Of a stretch of 39,783 nucleotides of DNA, positions 25,836 to 33,693 are shown one piece after another. How positions within the stretch are numbered: the first letter of the stretch is position 1; every line of letters begins with the position of its first letter. This stretch comes from an uncultured Devosia sp. Lineage in GTDB: Bacteria > Pseudomonadota > Alphaproteobacteria > Rhizobiales > Devosiaceae. The notes below the pieces were generated by a model. That model worked only from the letters and a program-made list of their open reading frames with translations, was not told where the DNA came from and made no database searches. The DNA lies in assembly GCF_913055165.1 (NCBI RefSeq), contig NZ_CAJXJS010000031.1:1-39783 (forward strand), read 5' to 3'. A program made the position numbers and the translations under genes.

Positions 25836-26263
25836 GCGGCAGCCCCGCGGCTACGCACCCGCTCGGACAATTGCTGCAGCGCGGTCTGAACCTTGTTGGG
25901 TGCCTCGACCGGCTCAATGGCCTGGCTATGGCGGGCAACGCTGGTGATCTTGGCGATGCGCTCCATCAGCACCGTGCCGGCAGTTACGTGATTGGCCAGC
26001 TCAACGCCGAAGCGCTCCGCCTCTTCCATCCGCGCACTCAGCGTCAGGTCAGCCTCGACGGCCGTCGCCTTGAGTTCCTTGATCGCCTGATTGGCCAGAT
26101 TGGTGGCGCTAACAAGGTCCGCGACCATCTTGGCCATGGCGTCCTTGTCCTGATGCAGGCGCTTAAGGCGCTGATTAAGCAGCACGCAATAGCCGATCGT
26201 CAGGGCCAGCAGAACCGCAACGGCGCCTTCCACGATTATTCCAAGTGGCAGCCCCAACATCAT
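25832..26263 (-). CDS. DUF6468 flagellar-operon protein
   Basis: A 143-residue protein with one N-terminal membrane helix (GIIVEGAVAVLLALTIGYCVLL in parts, about 8-29), the short basic NQRLKRL and then a helical, probably coiled-coil cytoplasmic part (DAMAKMVADLVSATNLANQAIKEL in parts). This matches DUF6468, a family found almost only beside fliL/fliM and motE in alphaproteobacteria. Function unknown. It overlaps fliM and motE by 4 bases each, so it is translated as part of the same operon. Confidence 0.8.
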   Translation of the reverse strand: MMLGLPLGIIVEGAVAVLLALTIGYCVLLNQRLKRLHQDKDAMAKMVADLVSATNLANQAIKELKATAVEADLTLSARMEEAERFGVELANHVTAGTVLMERIAKITSVARHSQAIEPVEAPNKVQTALQQLSERVRSRGAAA

Positions 26264-27456
26264 CGTCCTTCCATCGTCTCGTCGATTGCCTCGAAGGCCG
26301 CCATGGTGACCTTGGGCGGGTTGAGCGGGCGCGTCACCCGCACGGAAACATGATTGCCAATATGGCCCATGATGGCCTCGGTCAGCTCTACATCACCACA
26401 GCGCAGCCGCACCGGGTCGCTGGGGCTGCGCTCGAACATCAGCGTCTGCCCGGGCTTGAGGTCCAGCAGCCGCGACAGGGGCAGTTGCTGCTCGTGGAGC
26501 ACAGCCTCGATCTCGACATCGGCCTGATAGATCTCGGTCGCCAGATGCCCTTCCCAGATGGGATCGCGGCCGAACTTCTCACCCATGAACATCTGCAGCA
26601 ACTGTTCGCGGATCGGCTCGATGGTGGCGTAGGGCAAGAGGATTTCGATCTTGCCGCCGCGGTCGTCCATCTCGATTCTGAGCTCGATCAGAATGGCCGC
26701 ATTGCCCGGCCGCGAGATGGCGGCAAAGCGCGGATTGGTCTCCATGCGCTCAAGCTTGAAATTGATCTGGGTCACCGGTTCGAAGGCGCGATGGGTATCA
26801 TCAAGGATGATCTCGATCATCTTGCGGGCCAGCGCCATCTCGATGGTGGTATATGGCCGACCCTCGACCCGGATATTGCCGCCGATGCGGCGACCGCCCA
26901 GCAGCACGTCGATCATCGAATAGATGAGGTTGGAATCGACCGTGAGCAGGCCGTAATTCTCCCACTCCTCGGCCTTGATAACCGAAAGGATGGCGGGCAG
27001 CGGAATGGAATTGAGGTAATCGCCGAAACGGACCGAGGAAATCGAATCCATCGTCAACTCGACATTATCCGAGGTGAAATTGCGCAGCGAAGTCGTCGCC
27101 AGCCGCACCAGGCGGTCGAAGACGATTTCCAGCATCGGCAGGCGTTCATAGGAGACCAGGGCCGAATTGATGAGCGCCTGCACGCCGGTCAGCTCGACAT
27201 TGCCGCCGGCATTGGCGTCAAAGCCGAGCAGGCTGTCGATCTCGTCCTGGTTCAGGACGCGGTCAGCCCCGCCTTCGCCATCGGCATCGCCGCCTTCGAG
27301 CATGGCGGCCCACTCGGCAGCGGCCGCCGCGGCACGCTCCTCGTCGCTCATCTCGCTTTCGTCGACCGGCCCGGGCGAAGCATCATCGGCGGCTTCGCCG
27401 AGGTCCTCGAGCCCCCAATCCTCGCTCAACTTGTCCTGATCGGTCGGTCCGGCCAT
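26260..27456 (-). CDS. fliM: Flagellar switch protein FliM
   Basis: A 398-residue C-ring protein that binds CheY-P and sets rotor direction. The CheY-binding motif LNQDEIDSLLG lies at 68-78, preceded by an acidic/alanine-rich extension of about 67 residues not found in the enteric protein. The middle CheC-like domain follows (LSVIKAEEWENYGLLTVDSNLIY and GGRRIGGNIRVEGRPYTTIE in parts), then the C-terminal SpoA/FliN-like domain (VEIEAVLHEQQLPLSRLLDLKPGQTL in parts). The start shares one base with the fliL stop (TAATG), so translation is coupled and the long N-terminus is likely genuine. Confidence 0.96.
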   Translation of the reverse strand: MAGPTDQDKLSEDWGLEDLGEAADDASPGPVDESEMSDEERAAAAAAEWAAMLEGGDADGEGGADRVLNQDEIDSLLGFDANAGGNVELTGVQALINSALVSYERLPMLEIVFDRLVRLATTSLRNFTSDNVELTMDSISSVRFGDYLNSIPLPAILSVIKAEEWENYGLLTVDSNLIYSMIDVLLGGRRIGGNIRVEGRPYTTIEMALARKMIEIILDDTHRAFEPVTQINFKLERMETNPRFAAISRPGNAAILIELRIEMDDRGGKIEILLPYATIEPIREQLLQMFMGEKFGRDPIWEGHLATEIYQADVEIEAVLHEQQLPLSRLLDLKPGQTLMFERSPSDPVRLRCGDVELTEAIMGHIGNHVSVRVTRPLNPPKVTMAAFEAIDETMEGR

Positions 27457-27962
27457 TACTGCACCAGGATTTCCTTGAAGAGCACGCTCTCCACATGGGC
27501 AGGATAGATCGCCAGATTGACCCGGCGCAGCAGCTCCTCTTTGAGACGATAGATGCCTGCCGAGCCTTCCAGATCGCTCTTGCGCAGCTCGCGCATATAG
27601 ACCTGGAACGCATCGATGACCTTGGTCAGCCGCGGCTGAATCTCGGTCATCACGTGCTCGTCAGCCACTTCCAGGGCGATGGTGAGCTTCATGAATGAAG
27701 GATTGTCCTGCCCCTCGGAATTGAGGTTCACCATCATCGGCGGCAGGTTGAAGATGAAGGTGTCATGCGCCTCGGCAGCGGCACTTTCCCCGTGCTCGCC
27801 GCCGCCATGCGCGTCCGCTTCGCCGCCCGAAGATGACACGAAGAAGAACAGTCCGCCCGCGGCCAGCAGAAGCACAACCACTCCGGCGCCAATGATGATG
27901 AAGAGCTTGGGAATGCCCTTCTTGGCTGGCGCTTCTGTCCCGGCTTCGGCTTCCGCTGTCAT
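27456..27962 (-). CDS. fliL: Flagellar basal-body protein FliL
   Basis: A 168-residue inner-membrane protein that surrounds stators and supports torque. A short Glu/Ala-rich cytoplasmic start leads to one membrane helix (LFIIIGAGVVVLLLAAGGLF in parts, about 20-42), then an insert rich in His and Gly (47-67). The conserved periplasmic FliL domain follows (FNLPPMMVNL, NPSFMKLTIALEV, YRLKEELLRRVN). ATG 27962 has AGGG at 7 bases; a TTG five codons upstream is less likely. First gene of the fliL-fliM-DUF6468-motE run, with a CtrA-type box 69 bases upstream. Confidence 0.95.
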   Translation of the reverse strand: MTAEAEAGTEAPAKKGIPKLFIIIGAGVVVLLLAAGGLFFFVSSSGGEADAHGGGEHGESAAAEAHDTFIFNLPPMMVNLNSEGQDNPSFMKLTIALEVADEHVMTEIQPRLTKVIDAFQVYMRELRKSDLEGSAGIYRLKEELLRRVNLAIYPAHVESVLFKEILVQ

Positions 27963-28030
27963 AAGAGGCCCTGTCAAACGCCTGCAATTCCGGACGATTC
28001 CGGCTTGCCGACCAGCTAAGGCCCACTTGG

Positions 28031-28045
28031 TTAACGAATGGTTAC
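28031..28045. promoter_or_regulatory. CtrA-type box between fliL and flgF
   Basis: TTAACGAATGGTTAC is TTAA-N7-TTAC, one mismatch from the CtrA consensus TTAA-N7-TTAA. It lies 69 bases from the fliL start and about 215 from flgF, so fliL is the probable target. fliL is a CtrA-controlled class II gene in Caulobacter. Confidence 0.55.
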
Positions 28046-28060
28046 AAATGAGGCCAAGCC

Positions 28061-28073
28061 GGCAGTTTTTGCC
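28061..28073. promoter_or_regulatory. GGCA-N5-TGCC palindrome, flgF region (distal)
   Basis: GGCAGTTTTTGCC, an exact copy of the shared flagellar palindrome, 14 bases before the next copy. Tandem placement suits cooperative binding of a dimeric activator. Confidence 0.65.
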
Positions 28074-28074
28074 G

Positions 28075-28087
28075 GGCAGCTTTTGCC
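28075..28087. promoter_or_regulatory. GGCA-N5-TGCC palindrome, flgF region (proximal)
   Basis: GGCAGCTTTTGCC. Its last base lies 78 bases before the -24 GG of the flgF promoter, the same distance as in the flgI region. Likely enhancer for sigma-54 activation. Confidence 0.68.
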
Positions 28088-28163
28088 GAATGCAACGGCA
28101 CGACCTACCGCCGGTAAACCTACCCGCGAAACTAAGATGCTGATTTTATTAGATTTGTCGCCC

Positions 28164-28179
28164 TGGCATGGTTTCTGCA
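28164..28179 (+). promoter_or_regulatory. Sigma-54 promoter of the flgF operon
   Basis: TGGCATGGTTTCTGCA matches the sigma-54 pattern with GG (28165-28166), ten bases, then GC (28177-28178). The expected start is near 28,190, giving a leader of about 55 bases before the flgF ATG. Nearly identical to the flgI promoter. Confidence 0.78.
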
Positions 28180-28245
28180 GTGTTAATGGGCGAGGCGACC
28201 AGCTTGGGGAAGCGGGCCGTCTCGGGGACCAAACCGGGGAATGCC

Positions 28246-28986
28246 ATGATCGAGAACGCGCAACTCATCAGCCTTAGCCGGCAGATCGCGCTGCAGCGCC
28301 AAATGGACGTGGTGGCGAACAACATTGCCAACCTCAACACCACCGGCTTCAAGGCCGAGCAGATCCTGTTCGAGGAATATGTGATGCCGGTCGCGCGGGA
28401 TAACGACTTCCCATCGCTCGACCAGCCGCTTTCCTACGTGCAGGACTGGGCCACGGTGCATGACCTGCAGGGCGGCGCCATCGTCCAGACCGGCAACGAG
28501 CTCGACGTCGCACTCAACGGCGACGGCTTCTTCGCCGTCCAGACCGCTGGTGGCGAACGGTGGACCAAGGCAGGCGCCTTCCAGCTCAACAATCAGGGCA
28601 CCCTGGTCGACCAGTCCGGCAATCCCGTGCTGGGCCTTGGTGGCCCCATCCAGTTCGGCCCGGAAGAAACCGGCATCACCATCGCGGCCGACGGCACAAT
28701 TTCCTCCAGCGCTGGCGCCAAGGGCCAGCTCCGCATCGTGGAATTCGCCAATGCCCAGGAGCTGGTGCGTGAAGGCCTCAACCTGTTCTCCGGCGGCACC
28801 CCAGACCTTAACGCCAATACCCGCGTCATGCAGGGTCATATCGAGCGGTCCAATGTCTCCGGTGTCACCGAGATGGCCGAAATGATCCGCGTGCAACGCG
28901 CCTATGAATCAATCGCCTCCCTCACCCAGAAGCAGGATGACATGCGTCGCAACGCCATCCAGCGCCTGGGCGACGCCAACGCCTGA
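28246..28986 (+). CDS. flgF: Flagellar rod protein FlgF
   Basis: A 246-residue proximal rod protein. It has the axial N-terminal motif VVANNIANLNTTGFKAEQILFEEY (in parts, about 22-45), the central ELDVALNGDGFFAV block, and the C-terminal QGHIERSNVSGVTEMAEMIRVQRAYESI (in parts). ATG 28246 has GGGGA at 5 bases. The in-frame extension to 28168 runs back into the sigma-54 promoter and is not coding. First gene of flgF-flgG-flgA-flgH. Confidence 0.95.
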   Translation: MIENAQLISLSRQIALQRQMDVVANNIANLNTTGFKAEQILFEEYVMPVARDNDFPSLDQPLSYVQDWATVHDLQGGAIVQTGNELDVALNGDGFFAVQTAGGERWTKAGAFQLNNQGTLVDQSGNPVLGLGGPIQFGPEETGITIAADGTISSSAGAKGQLRIVEFANAQELVREGLNLFSGGTPDLNANTRVMQGHIERSNVSGVTEMAEMIRVQRAYESIASLTQKQDDMRRNAIQRLGDANA

Positions 28987-29004
28987 TCCTGAGGAGCAAA
29001 CGCC

Positions 29005-29790
29005 ATGAAAGCACTCTACATCGCATCGACCGGCATGGGCGCCCAGGAACGCAATGTCGAAGTCATTTCCAACAATATCGCGAACATGCGCACCACCGGC
29101 TACAAGCGGCAGCGCGCAGAGTTCCAGGACCTGCTCTATCAGCAGATCACTCGCGCCGGCTCGCAGACATCCGACCAGGGCACGATGGTACCGGCCGGAC
29201 TCGAGATCGGTTCGGGTGTCCGCACCGTCTCCACCCCACGCATCATGAGCCAGGGGTCGGTCAACATGACCGAGCGGGAACTGGATGTGGCCATCCGCGG
29301 CGAGGGCTTCTTCATGATCCAGCTGCCCGACGGACGCACCGGCTACACCCGTGACGGCTCCTTTGAACGCGACGCAGAAGGGACGCTGGTGAACTCCACC
29401 GGCTATCCCGTCGATCCGGGCATCACCATTCCGGGCGACGCCCGCGGCGTCTCCATCTCTCCCGATGGCACCGTCGAGGCCTATATCGGCACCGATACCG
29501 CCCCGACACAGCTCGGGCAGCTTCAACTGGCCCGCTTCGTCAACAAGTCGGGACTGGAATCCATGGGTGACAATCTGTTCCTCGAGACCGCTGCCAGCGG
29601 CCCGGCGCAGGTGAGCGTGCCCAATACGGACGGTACCGGCGACCTGCTGCAGAACTATCTCGAGATGGCCAACGTCAATTCGGTGACCGAGATCGCCGAT
29701 CTGATCGCTGCCCAGCGTGCTTATGAAATGAATGCCCGCGTCATCTCCGGCGCTGATCAGATGATGCAGGCCACGAGCCAGCTAAGCTGA
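29005..29790 (+). CDS. flgG: Flagellar distal rod protein FlgG
   Basis: A 261-residue distal rod protein of normal length. N-terminal IASTGMGAQERNVEVISNNIAN (in parts) and C-terminal LEMANVNSVTEIADLIAAQRAYEMN (in parts) axial motifs are intact. The FlgG-specific stretch FQDLLYQQITRAGSQTSD follows the first motif, and RELDVAIRGEGFFMIQLPDG marks the central domain. GAGGAG precedes the ATG. It lies 18 bases after flgF and 11 before flgA. Confidence 0.97.
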   Translation: MKALYIASTGMGAQERNVEVISNNIANMRTTGYKRQRAEFQDLLYQQITRAGSQTSDQGTMVPAGLEIGSGVRTVSTPRIMSQGSVNMTERELDVAIRGEGFFMIQLPDGRTGYTRDGSFERDAEGTLVNSTGYPVDPGITIPGDARGVSISPDGTVEAYIGTDTAPTQLGQLQLARFVNKSGLESMGDNLFLETAASGPAQVSVPNTDGTGDLLQNYLEMANVNSVTEIADLIAAQRAYEMNARVISGADQMMQATSQLS

Positions 29791-29801
29791 GGAGGATGAT
29801 C

Positions 29802-30749
29802 ATGAAACCGATCCGCACAATCAGCCTGACCCTTGCATTGCTGCTCTCCACGGGCCTGGCCTCCGCCGCGCCGGTCCTCCGCGCCGCCATCACCGTCGAT
29901 GCACCGATCGTGACGGTCGGAGACATGTTCGACGATGCCGGCGTCCTGGCCGAGCAGCCCCTGTTCCGCTCGCCACTTCCGGGCACGACCGGCAATGTGG
30001 ACCTGGCAGCCGTACGCGCCGCGACAGCACGCATTGGCCTCACCCGCTTCGAAACAACCGGGCTGGCAGTGGTCAGCGTCTCCCGGTCAGCTTCGGTCGT
30101 CGACGAGACCCTCCTGGCCGACCTCATCACCCAGGACCTCCGGCATCGCGGCATCCTGGACGAAGGCATGAGCGCAAACATGCTGTTTTCCAGCCAGCCG
30201 GGTACGATCACCGTCGCCGCAAGTGACACGCCGGCCCGCCTTGAAAGCCTGCGCTACCTGCCCGGCAACGGCACGTTCTCGGCACGTTTCGCCCTGGCCG
30301 GCACCGACCGTCCCCTCGGTTTGAACGGCACCATCGAAATCAGCGTCGCCGCGCCGCATCTCGTCGCCGGGCTGCCCGCTGGGACCATCCTGCGGCCCGA
30401 GCACATTGTCATGCGCCCACTGCCTATCCAGCAGGCGGACGCACAGGGAATTCCGTCCATCGATCAGCTGGTCGGCATGGCGCTCAACCGCCAGAGCCGC
30501 GACGGCATGCTCCTGCGCGCCAGTGATGTCTCGACGCCGCTCTCCGTGGCCAAGAACGACCTGGTGACCATTTACTATCGCCAGGGCCCAATGACCCTGA
30601 CCGTCAAAGGTCAAGCCATCACCGGGGCCGCAGAGGGCGCACCGTTGCAGGTCCTCAATCTGGTCTCAAGGCGCGTGATCAGCGCCACGGCCATCGCTCC
30701 CGGCGCGGTGGAAGTCTCTACCGCCCCCATCACGCTCGCCGGCCTCTAA
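29802..30749 (+). CDS. flgA: P-ring assembly chaperone FlgA
   Basis: A 315-residue periplasmic chaperone for FlgI. A signal peptide (MKPIRTISL, hydrophobic core, ending near GLASAAP at 21-23) is followed by variable beta-rich sequence. The C-terminal SAF/FlgA domain then appears: VAGLPAGTILRPEHIVMRPLP (in parts), DQLVGMALNRQSRDGMLLRASD and VTIYYRQGPMTLTVKGQAI. ATG 29802 is used because GGAGG sits 6 bases ahead; the ATG two codons earlier would touch that Shine-Dalgarno. It is longer than enteric FlgA (about 219), as usual in alphaproteobacteria. Confidence 0.93.
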   Translation: MKPIRTISLTLALLLSTGLASAAPVLRAAITVDAPIVTVGDMFDDAGVLAEQPLFRSPLPGTTGNVDLAAVRAATARIGLTRFETTGLAVVSVSRSASVVDETLLADLITQDLRHRGILDEGMSANMLFSSQPGTITVAASDTPARLESLRYLPGNGTFSARFALAGTDRPLGLNGTIEISVAAPHLVAGLPAGTILRPEHIVMRPLPIQQADAQGIPSIDQLVGMALNRQSRDGMLLRASDVSTPLSVAKNDLVTIYYRQGPMTLTVKGQAITGAAEGAPLQVLNLVSRRVISATAIAPGAVEVSTAPITLAGL

Positions 30750-30759
30750 TTCGGGACAG

Positions 30760-31503
30760 ATGAACATGAACATCGCCAAGATCGCCACCATCCTGACCCT
30801 GACCCTCACGCTGGGCGCCTGCAGCACCATGGACCGGCTGGCAAATGTCGGCCAGGCCCCTGCCCTGACCGCCATTGCCGACCCGACCACCACGGCCGGC
30901 TACCAGCCGGTGCGCATGCCCATGCCCGAGCCGATCGCCGATACCTATCAGGCCAATTCGCTTTACCGCACCTCCGCCAAGGGCTTTTTCAAGGATGAGC
31001 GGGCCCACCGGGTCGGGGACATCCTGACCGTCATGGTCACCATCGATGATAGCGCCCAGATCAACAACAATACTCAGCGCACCCGCAACTCGACCAACAG
31101 CGCCGGCATGGGTGGATTGTTCGGTGCGGCTTTCACCGGCATTGCCGGCGCCGAGATCGACCCGCAGGCGGCCATCGACTTCAATTCCGGCATCAAGGAC
31201 GCCGGCGCAGGCTCGGTAAACCGAAGCGAGGCGCTGGAAACTTCTGTCGCGGCCGTCGTTACACAGGTCCTGCCCAACGGCAATCTGGTGATCGAAGGGC
31301 GTCAGGAAGTGCGAGTGAATTTCGAGGTTCGCGACCTCATCGTCGCCGGCATCGTGCGCCCCTCCGATATCCAGGCCAACAACACCATTCCCTCCACCAA
31401 AATAGCGGAAGCCCGTATTTCCTACGGTGGACGCGGGCAGATCACCGATGTGCAGCAACCGCGCTACGGCCAGCAGGTGATGGACGCCATACTGCCCTTC
31501 TGA
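30760..31503 (+). CDS. flgH: Flagellar L-ring lipoprotein FlgH
   Basis: A 247-residue outer-membrane lipoprotein forming the L ring. A short signal peptide ends in the lipobox LGAC (Cys21). Family blocks include LYRTSAKGFFKDERAHRVGDILTVMV (in parts), VNRSEALETSVAAVVTQVLPNGNLVIEG (in parts) and the C-terminal ISYGGRGQITDVQQPRYGQQVMD (in parts). ATG 30760 and the ATG two codons on are both possible. Last gene of the flgFGAH run; a terminator follows at 31,643. Confidence 0.97.
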   Translation: MNMNIAKIATILTLTLTLGACSTMDRLANVGQAPALTAIADPTTTAGYQPVRMPMPEPIADTYQANSLYRTSAKGFFKDERAHRVGDILTVMVTIDDSAQINNNTQRTRNSTNSAGMGGLFGAAFTGIAGAEIDPQAAIDFNSGIKDAGAGSVNRSEALETSVAAVVTQVLPNGNLVIEGRQEVRVNFEVRDLIVAGIVRPSDIQANNTIPSTKIAEARISYGGRGQITDVQQPRYGQQVMDAILPF

Positions 31504-31642
31504 CGCTTCCCGGCGGCGCCATTCCCCATGGCGGCGCTGCGTTCCCCGCCGGACCAGAACGGCCCGGCACGGCCCCAAGCGCAGAAGGCGCCGGGCCTTC
31601 TCCCAAGGGCTCCAGCTTCCCAGGCCCGGAGCCCGTCCCCAC

Positions 31643-31679
31643 GAGGCGCAGCTTCCCCGGCTGCGCCTCTCCCCTTTTC
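31643..31679 (+). terminator. Terminator after the flgF-flgH operon
   Basis: GAGGCGCAGC pairs perfectly with GCTGCGCCTC around a seven-base loop and is followed by TCCCCTTTTC. It lies about 140 bases past the flgH stop, in a GC-rich stretch with no credible gene. Confidence 0.65.
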
Positions 31680-31728
31680 TGGCAACCTCCGGCCACCCAT
31701 ATGGGTTGGCCAACAAAGGAGAGCGCAG

Positions 31729-31896
31729 ATGAACATGGCAACCGGTATCGCGGTGGGGATCGCCATTGGCGCCGGAATCGGCGTGTCCCTGGACAATATC
31801 GCCCTGGGTATCGGCATCGGCATCGCTATCGGCGTTGCGCTTGGAACAGCCAGCACAAAGCGCTCCGACAAGGACCCGCCCGACAGCAAGCCTTGA
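31729..31896 (+). CDS. 55-residue glycine-zipper membrane peptide
   Basis: A small protein of almost regular Gly/Ala/Ile pattern: two hydrophobic segments, GIAVGIAIGAGIGVSL and ALGIGIGIAIGVALG, around DNI, then a charged tail KRSDKDPPDSKP. GxxxG-type spacing suggests two tightly packed membrane helices. AAAGGAGAG lies 6 bases before ATG 31729, a strong ribosome site. Similar short glycine-zipper peptides are common and uncharacterised. An in-frame upstream extension lacks a start signal. Confidence 0.7.
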   Translation: MNMATGIAVGIAIGAGIGVSLDNIALGIGIGIAIGVALGTASTKRSDKDPPDSKP

Positions 31897-31946
31897 TCCC
31901 TCAGGCGAGCTATGGAACAGATCGGCTACCTATTGCGGAGCCTTTC

Positions 31947-33443
31947 ATGTCATTTCAAAAACTCGATGAACTCGGCCGCAAGCTCGAGTCACTCGAACAT
32001 GCGATTTCAATTCTCGGTGCTGACGAAGCAACGCACATGGCCGTCGGCGGAGGCGAAAAGCGGGCCGAGGCCATGTCCAACCTCGCCGGCATGTATCACG
32101 CGCAAGCCACCGCCCCGCAGATTGCCGACTGGATCGAGAGCGCCAAAAGCGAGGATCTCGACGACGACCAGCGGCGTGCCGTGGGCGAATTCGAGCGCAG
32201 CTATGTCAACGCCACCTGCCTGCCGACCGAGTTCGTGCAGCGGCGCACGGCGGCCACGATGCGGTCCGAACAGCTTTGGCGCGATCTGCGCCCCAAGGGC
32301 GATTGGGATAGTTTTCTGCCGGCTCTGGAAGGCGTCATTGCCCTGGTGCGCGAAGAGGCGGCTTTGCGCTCTGCCGCAACCGGGTTGGCGGCATACGACG
32401 CCTTGATGGACCAATACGACCCCGGCAATCGCACGGCTGATATCGACACGGTCTTTGCCGACCTCAAATCCTTCCTCAAGGACTTCGTGCCGACAGCCTT
32501 GTCGGTCCAGGAGCGACGCCTGGCCCAGCACCCGCGCAAGCCGCTCCATGGCCCTTATCCCATTGAGAAGCAGCGCGAACTCGGACTGGCCGCGATGCGC
32601 GCGGTCGGCTTTGATTTCACCCATGGTTCACTCGCCGTCTCGCATCACCCCTTCTGCGGTGGTGTGCCGACCGATGTGCGCATGACCACGCGCTATCGCA
32701 CCGACGAGTTTCTCACCTCGCTGATGGGGGTGCTGCACGAAACCGGCCACGCGCTTTACGAACAGGGCCTGCCCAAGCAGTGGTCGCATTGGCCGCTGGG
32801 CAAGGCGCGGGGCATGGGCATGCATGAAAGCCAGAGCCTGTTTGTGGAAATGCAGCTCGCCCGGAGCCCGGAATTCTGGGAATTCATGTTGCCACTGGTG
32901 CATCAGCATATGGGCGACCAAGCCATTCCCGGTTGGGATATTGCGGATGTGCTGAACGAGGTCAATTTTGTCGAGCGTGGTTATATCAGGGTCGACGCCG
33001 ACGAGGTGACATACCCCCTGCATGTTATTCTGCGCTACGAACTGGAGCAGGACCTGGTATCGGGCAAATTGGAGGCAAGCCAGATCCCCGAGGCCTGGGA
33101 CGCCAAGATGACAGAATATCTGGGCATCTCGACCATCAATGATCCCAAGGACGGACCAATGCAGGATGTGCACTGGCCGGGCGGCGCCTTTGGTTACTTT
33201 CCCAGCTATACGCTGGGCGCCATGATCGCCGCGCAATTGTCGGCGGCGATGCAGAAGGACTTGCCCGATATGCGCGACCAGATCCGTCAGGGGGACTTTA
33301 CCGCCATCAACCAATGGCGTGCCGACAAGGTGTGGAACGAGGCCTCCCGCTACACCACGCCCGAACTGATCACGCGAGCCACTGGCGAGCCATTGAACGC
33401 CGACTACTTCAAGGCCCACCTGAAGGCACGCTACGGCGGCTAG
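31947..33443 (+). CDS. M32-family metallocarboxypeptidase
   Basis: A 498-residue zinc carboxypeptidase of the Taq/Pfu type that trims C-terminal residues from peptides in the cytoplasm. The zinc motif HEXXH is HETGH (264-268) in LMGVLHETGHALYEQG. The M32 signatures TDVRMTTRY (242-250), GMGMHESQSLF (289-299) and ADEVTYPLHVILRYELE (in parts) are all present. ATG 31947 has GGAG at 7 bases; the longer frame overlaps the small upstream gene and reads as out-of-frame sequence there. Length is standard. Confidence 0.96.
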   Translation: MSFQKLDELGRKLESLEHAISILGADEATHMAVGGGEKRAEAMSNLAGMYHAQATAPQIADWIESAKSEDLDDDQRRAVGEFERSYVNATCLPTEFVQRRTAATMRSEQLWRDLRPKGDWDSFLPALEGVIALVREEAALRSAATGLAAYDALMDQYDPGNRTADIDTVFADLKSFLKDFVPTALSVQERRLAQHPRKPLHGPYPIEKQRELGLAAMRAVGFDFTHGSLAVSHHPFCGGVPTDVRMTTRYRTDEFLTSLMGVLHETGHALYEQGLPKQWSHWPLGKARGMGMHESQSLFVEMQLARSPEFWEFMLPLVHQHMGDQAIPGWDIADVLNEVNFVERGYIRVDADEVTYPLHVILRYELEQDLVSGKLEASQIPEAWDAKMTEYLGISTINDPKDGPMQDVHWPGGAFGYFPSYTLGAMIAAQLSAAMQKDLPDMRDQIRQGDFTAINQWRADKVWNEASRYTTPELITRATGEPLNADYFKAHLKARYGG

Positions 33444-33520
33444 CCAGCACCGCTGTCTTGCCGCGCCCGAAGGCCCGCCCGAACAACCGGCTGCGGTCCC
33501 GGGTCGAGCTGGCTTAGATT

Positions 33521-33579
33521 TGATATAAATTACAAAAGCTTATCTCGGGCGGCGGAATCAGTTTCCGCTGCCCTTTTTT
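33521..33579 (+). terminator. Extended -10 followed at once by a strong terminator
   Basis: TGATATAAA (33521-33529) is an extended -10. A terminator follows at 33,547-33,579: GGGCGGCGGAA pairs with TTCCGCTGCCC (one G-T pair) and then TTTTTT. A transcript starting near 33,536 would be only about 45 bases. Either the hairpin ends the carboxypeptidase transcript, or it attenuates or produces a very short RNA ahead of the curlin genes. Confidence 0.6.
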
Positions 33580-33591
33580 GATGAACCCAAA

Positions 33592-33608
33592 CTGAATTGA
33601 CACTTCAG
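33592..33608 (+). promoter_or_regulatory. -35 within a dyad upstream of the curlin gene
   Basis: TTGACA (33597-33602) is a consensus -35 enclosed by the inverted repeat CTGAA-TTGACAC-TTCAG. The -10 at proper spacing is weak (AATCAC or ATCACT), so an activator could be needed. It is 86 bases upstream of the first curlin ATG. Confidence 0.4.
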
Positions 33609-33693
33609 CGGGCGTTCCAAATCACTCCCCTAAAACAGTCTCCATCAACGACGCGGTCGGAGGGACCGCAGCCCCAACCCAAGGAGACGACAA

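Noticed and set aside
26245..27507. 420-codon frame opposite fliM
   Set aside because: Shadow of fliM with no recognisable protein.
31528..31728. Upstream extension of the glycine-zipper peptide
   Set aside because: The added sequence is Pro/Ala/Arg-rich, passes through a terminator hairpin and has no start signal, whereas ATG 31729 has a strong ribosome site.
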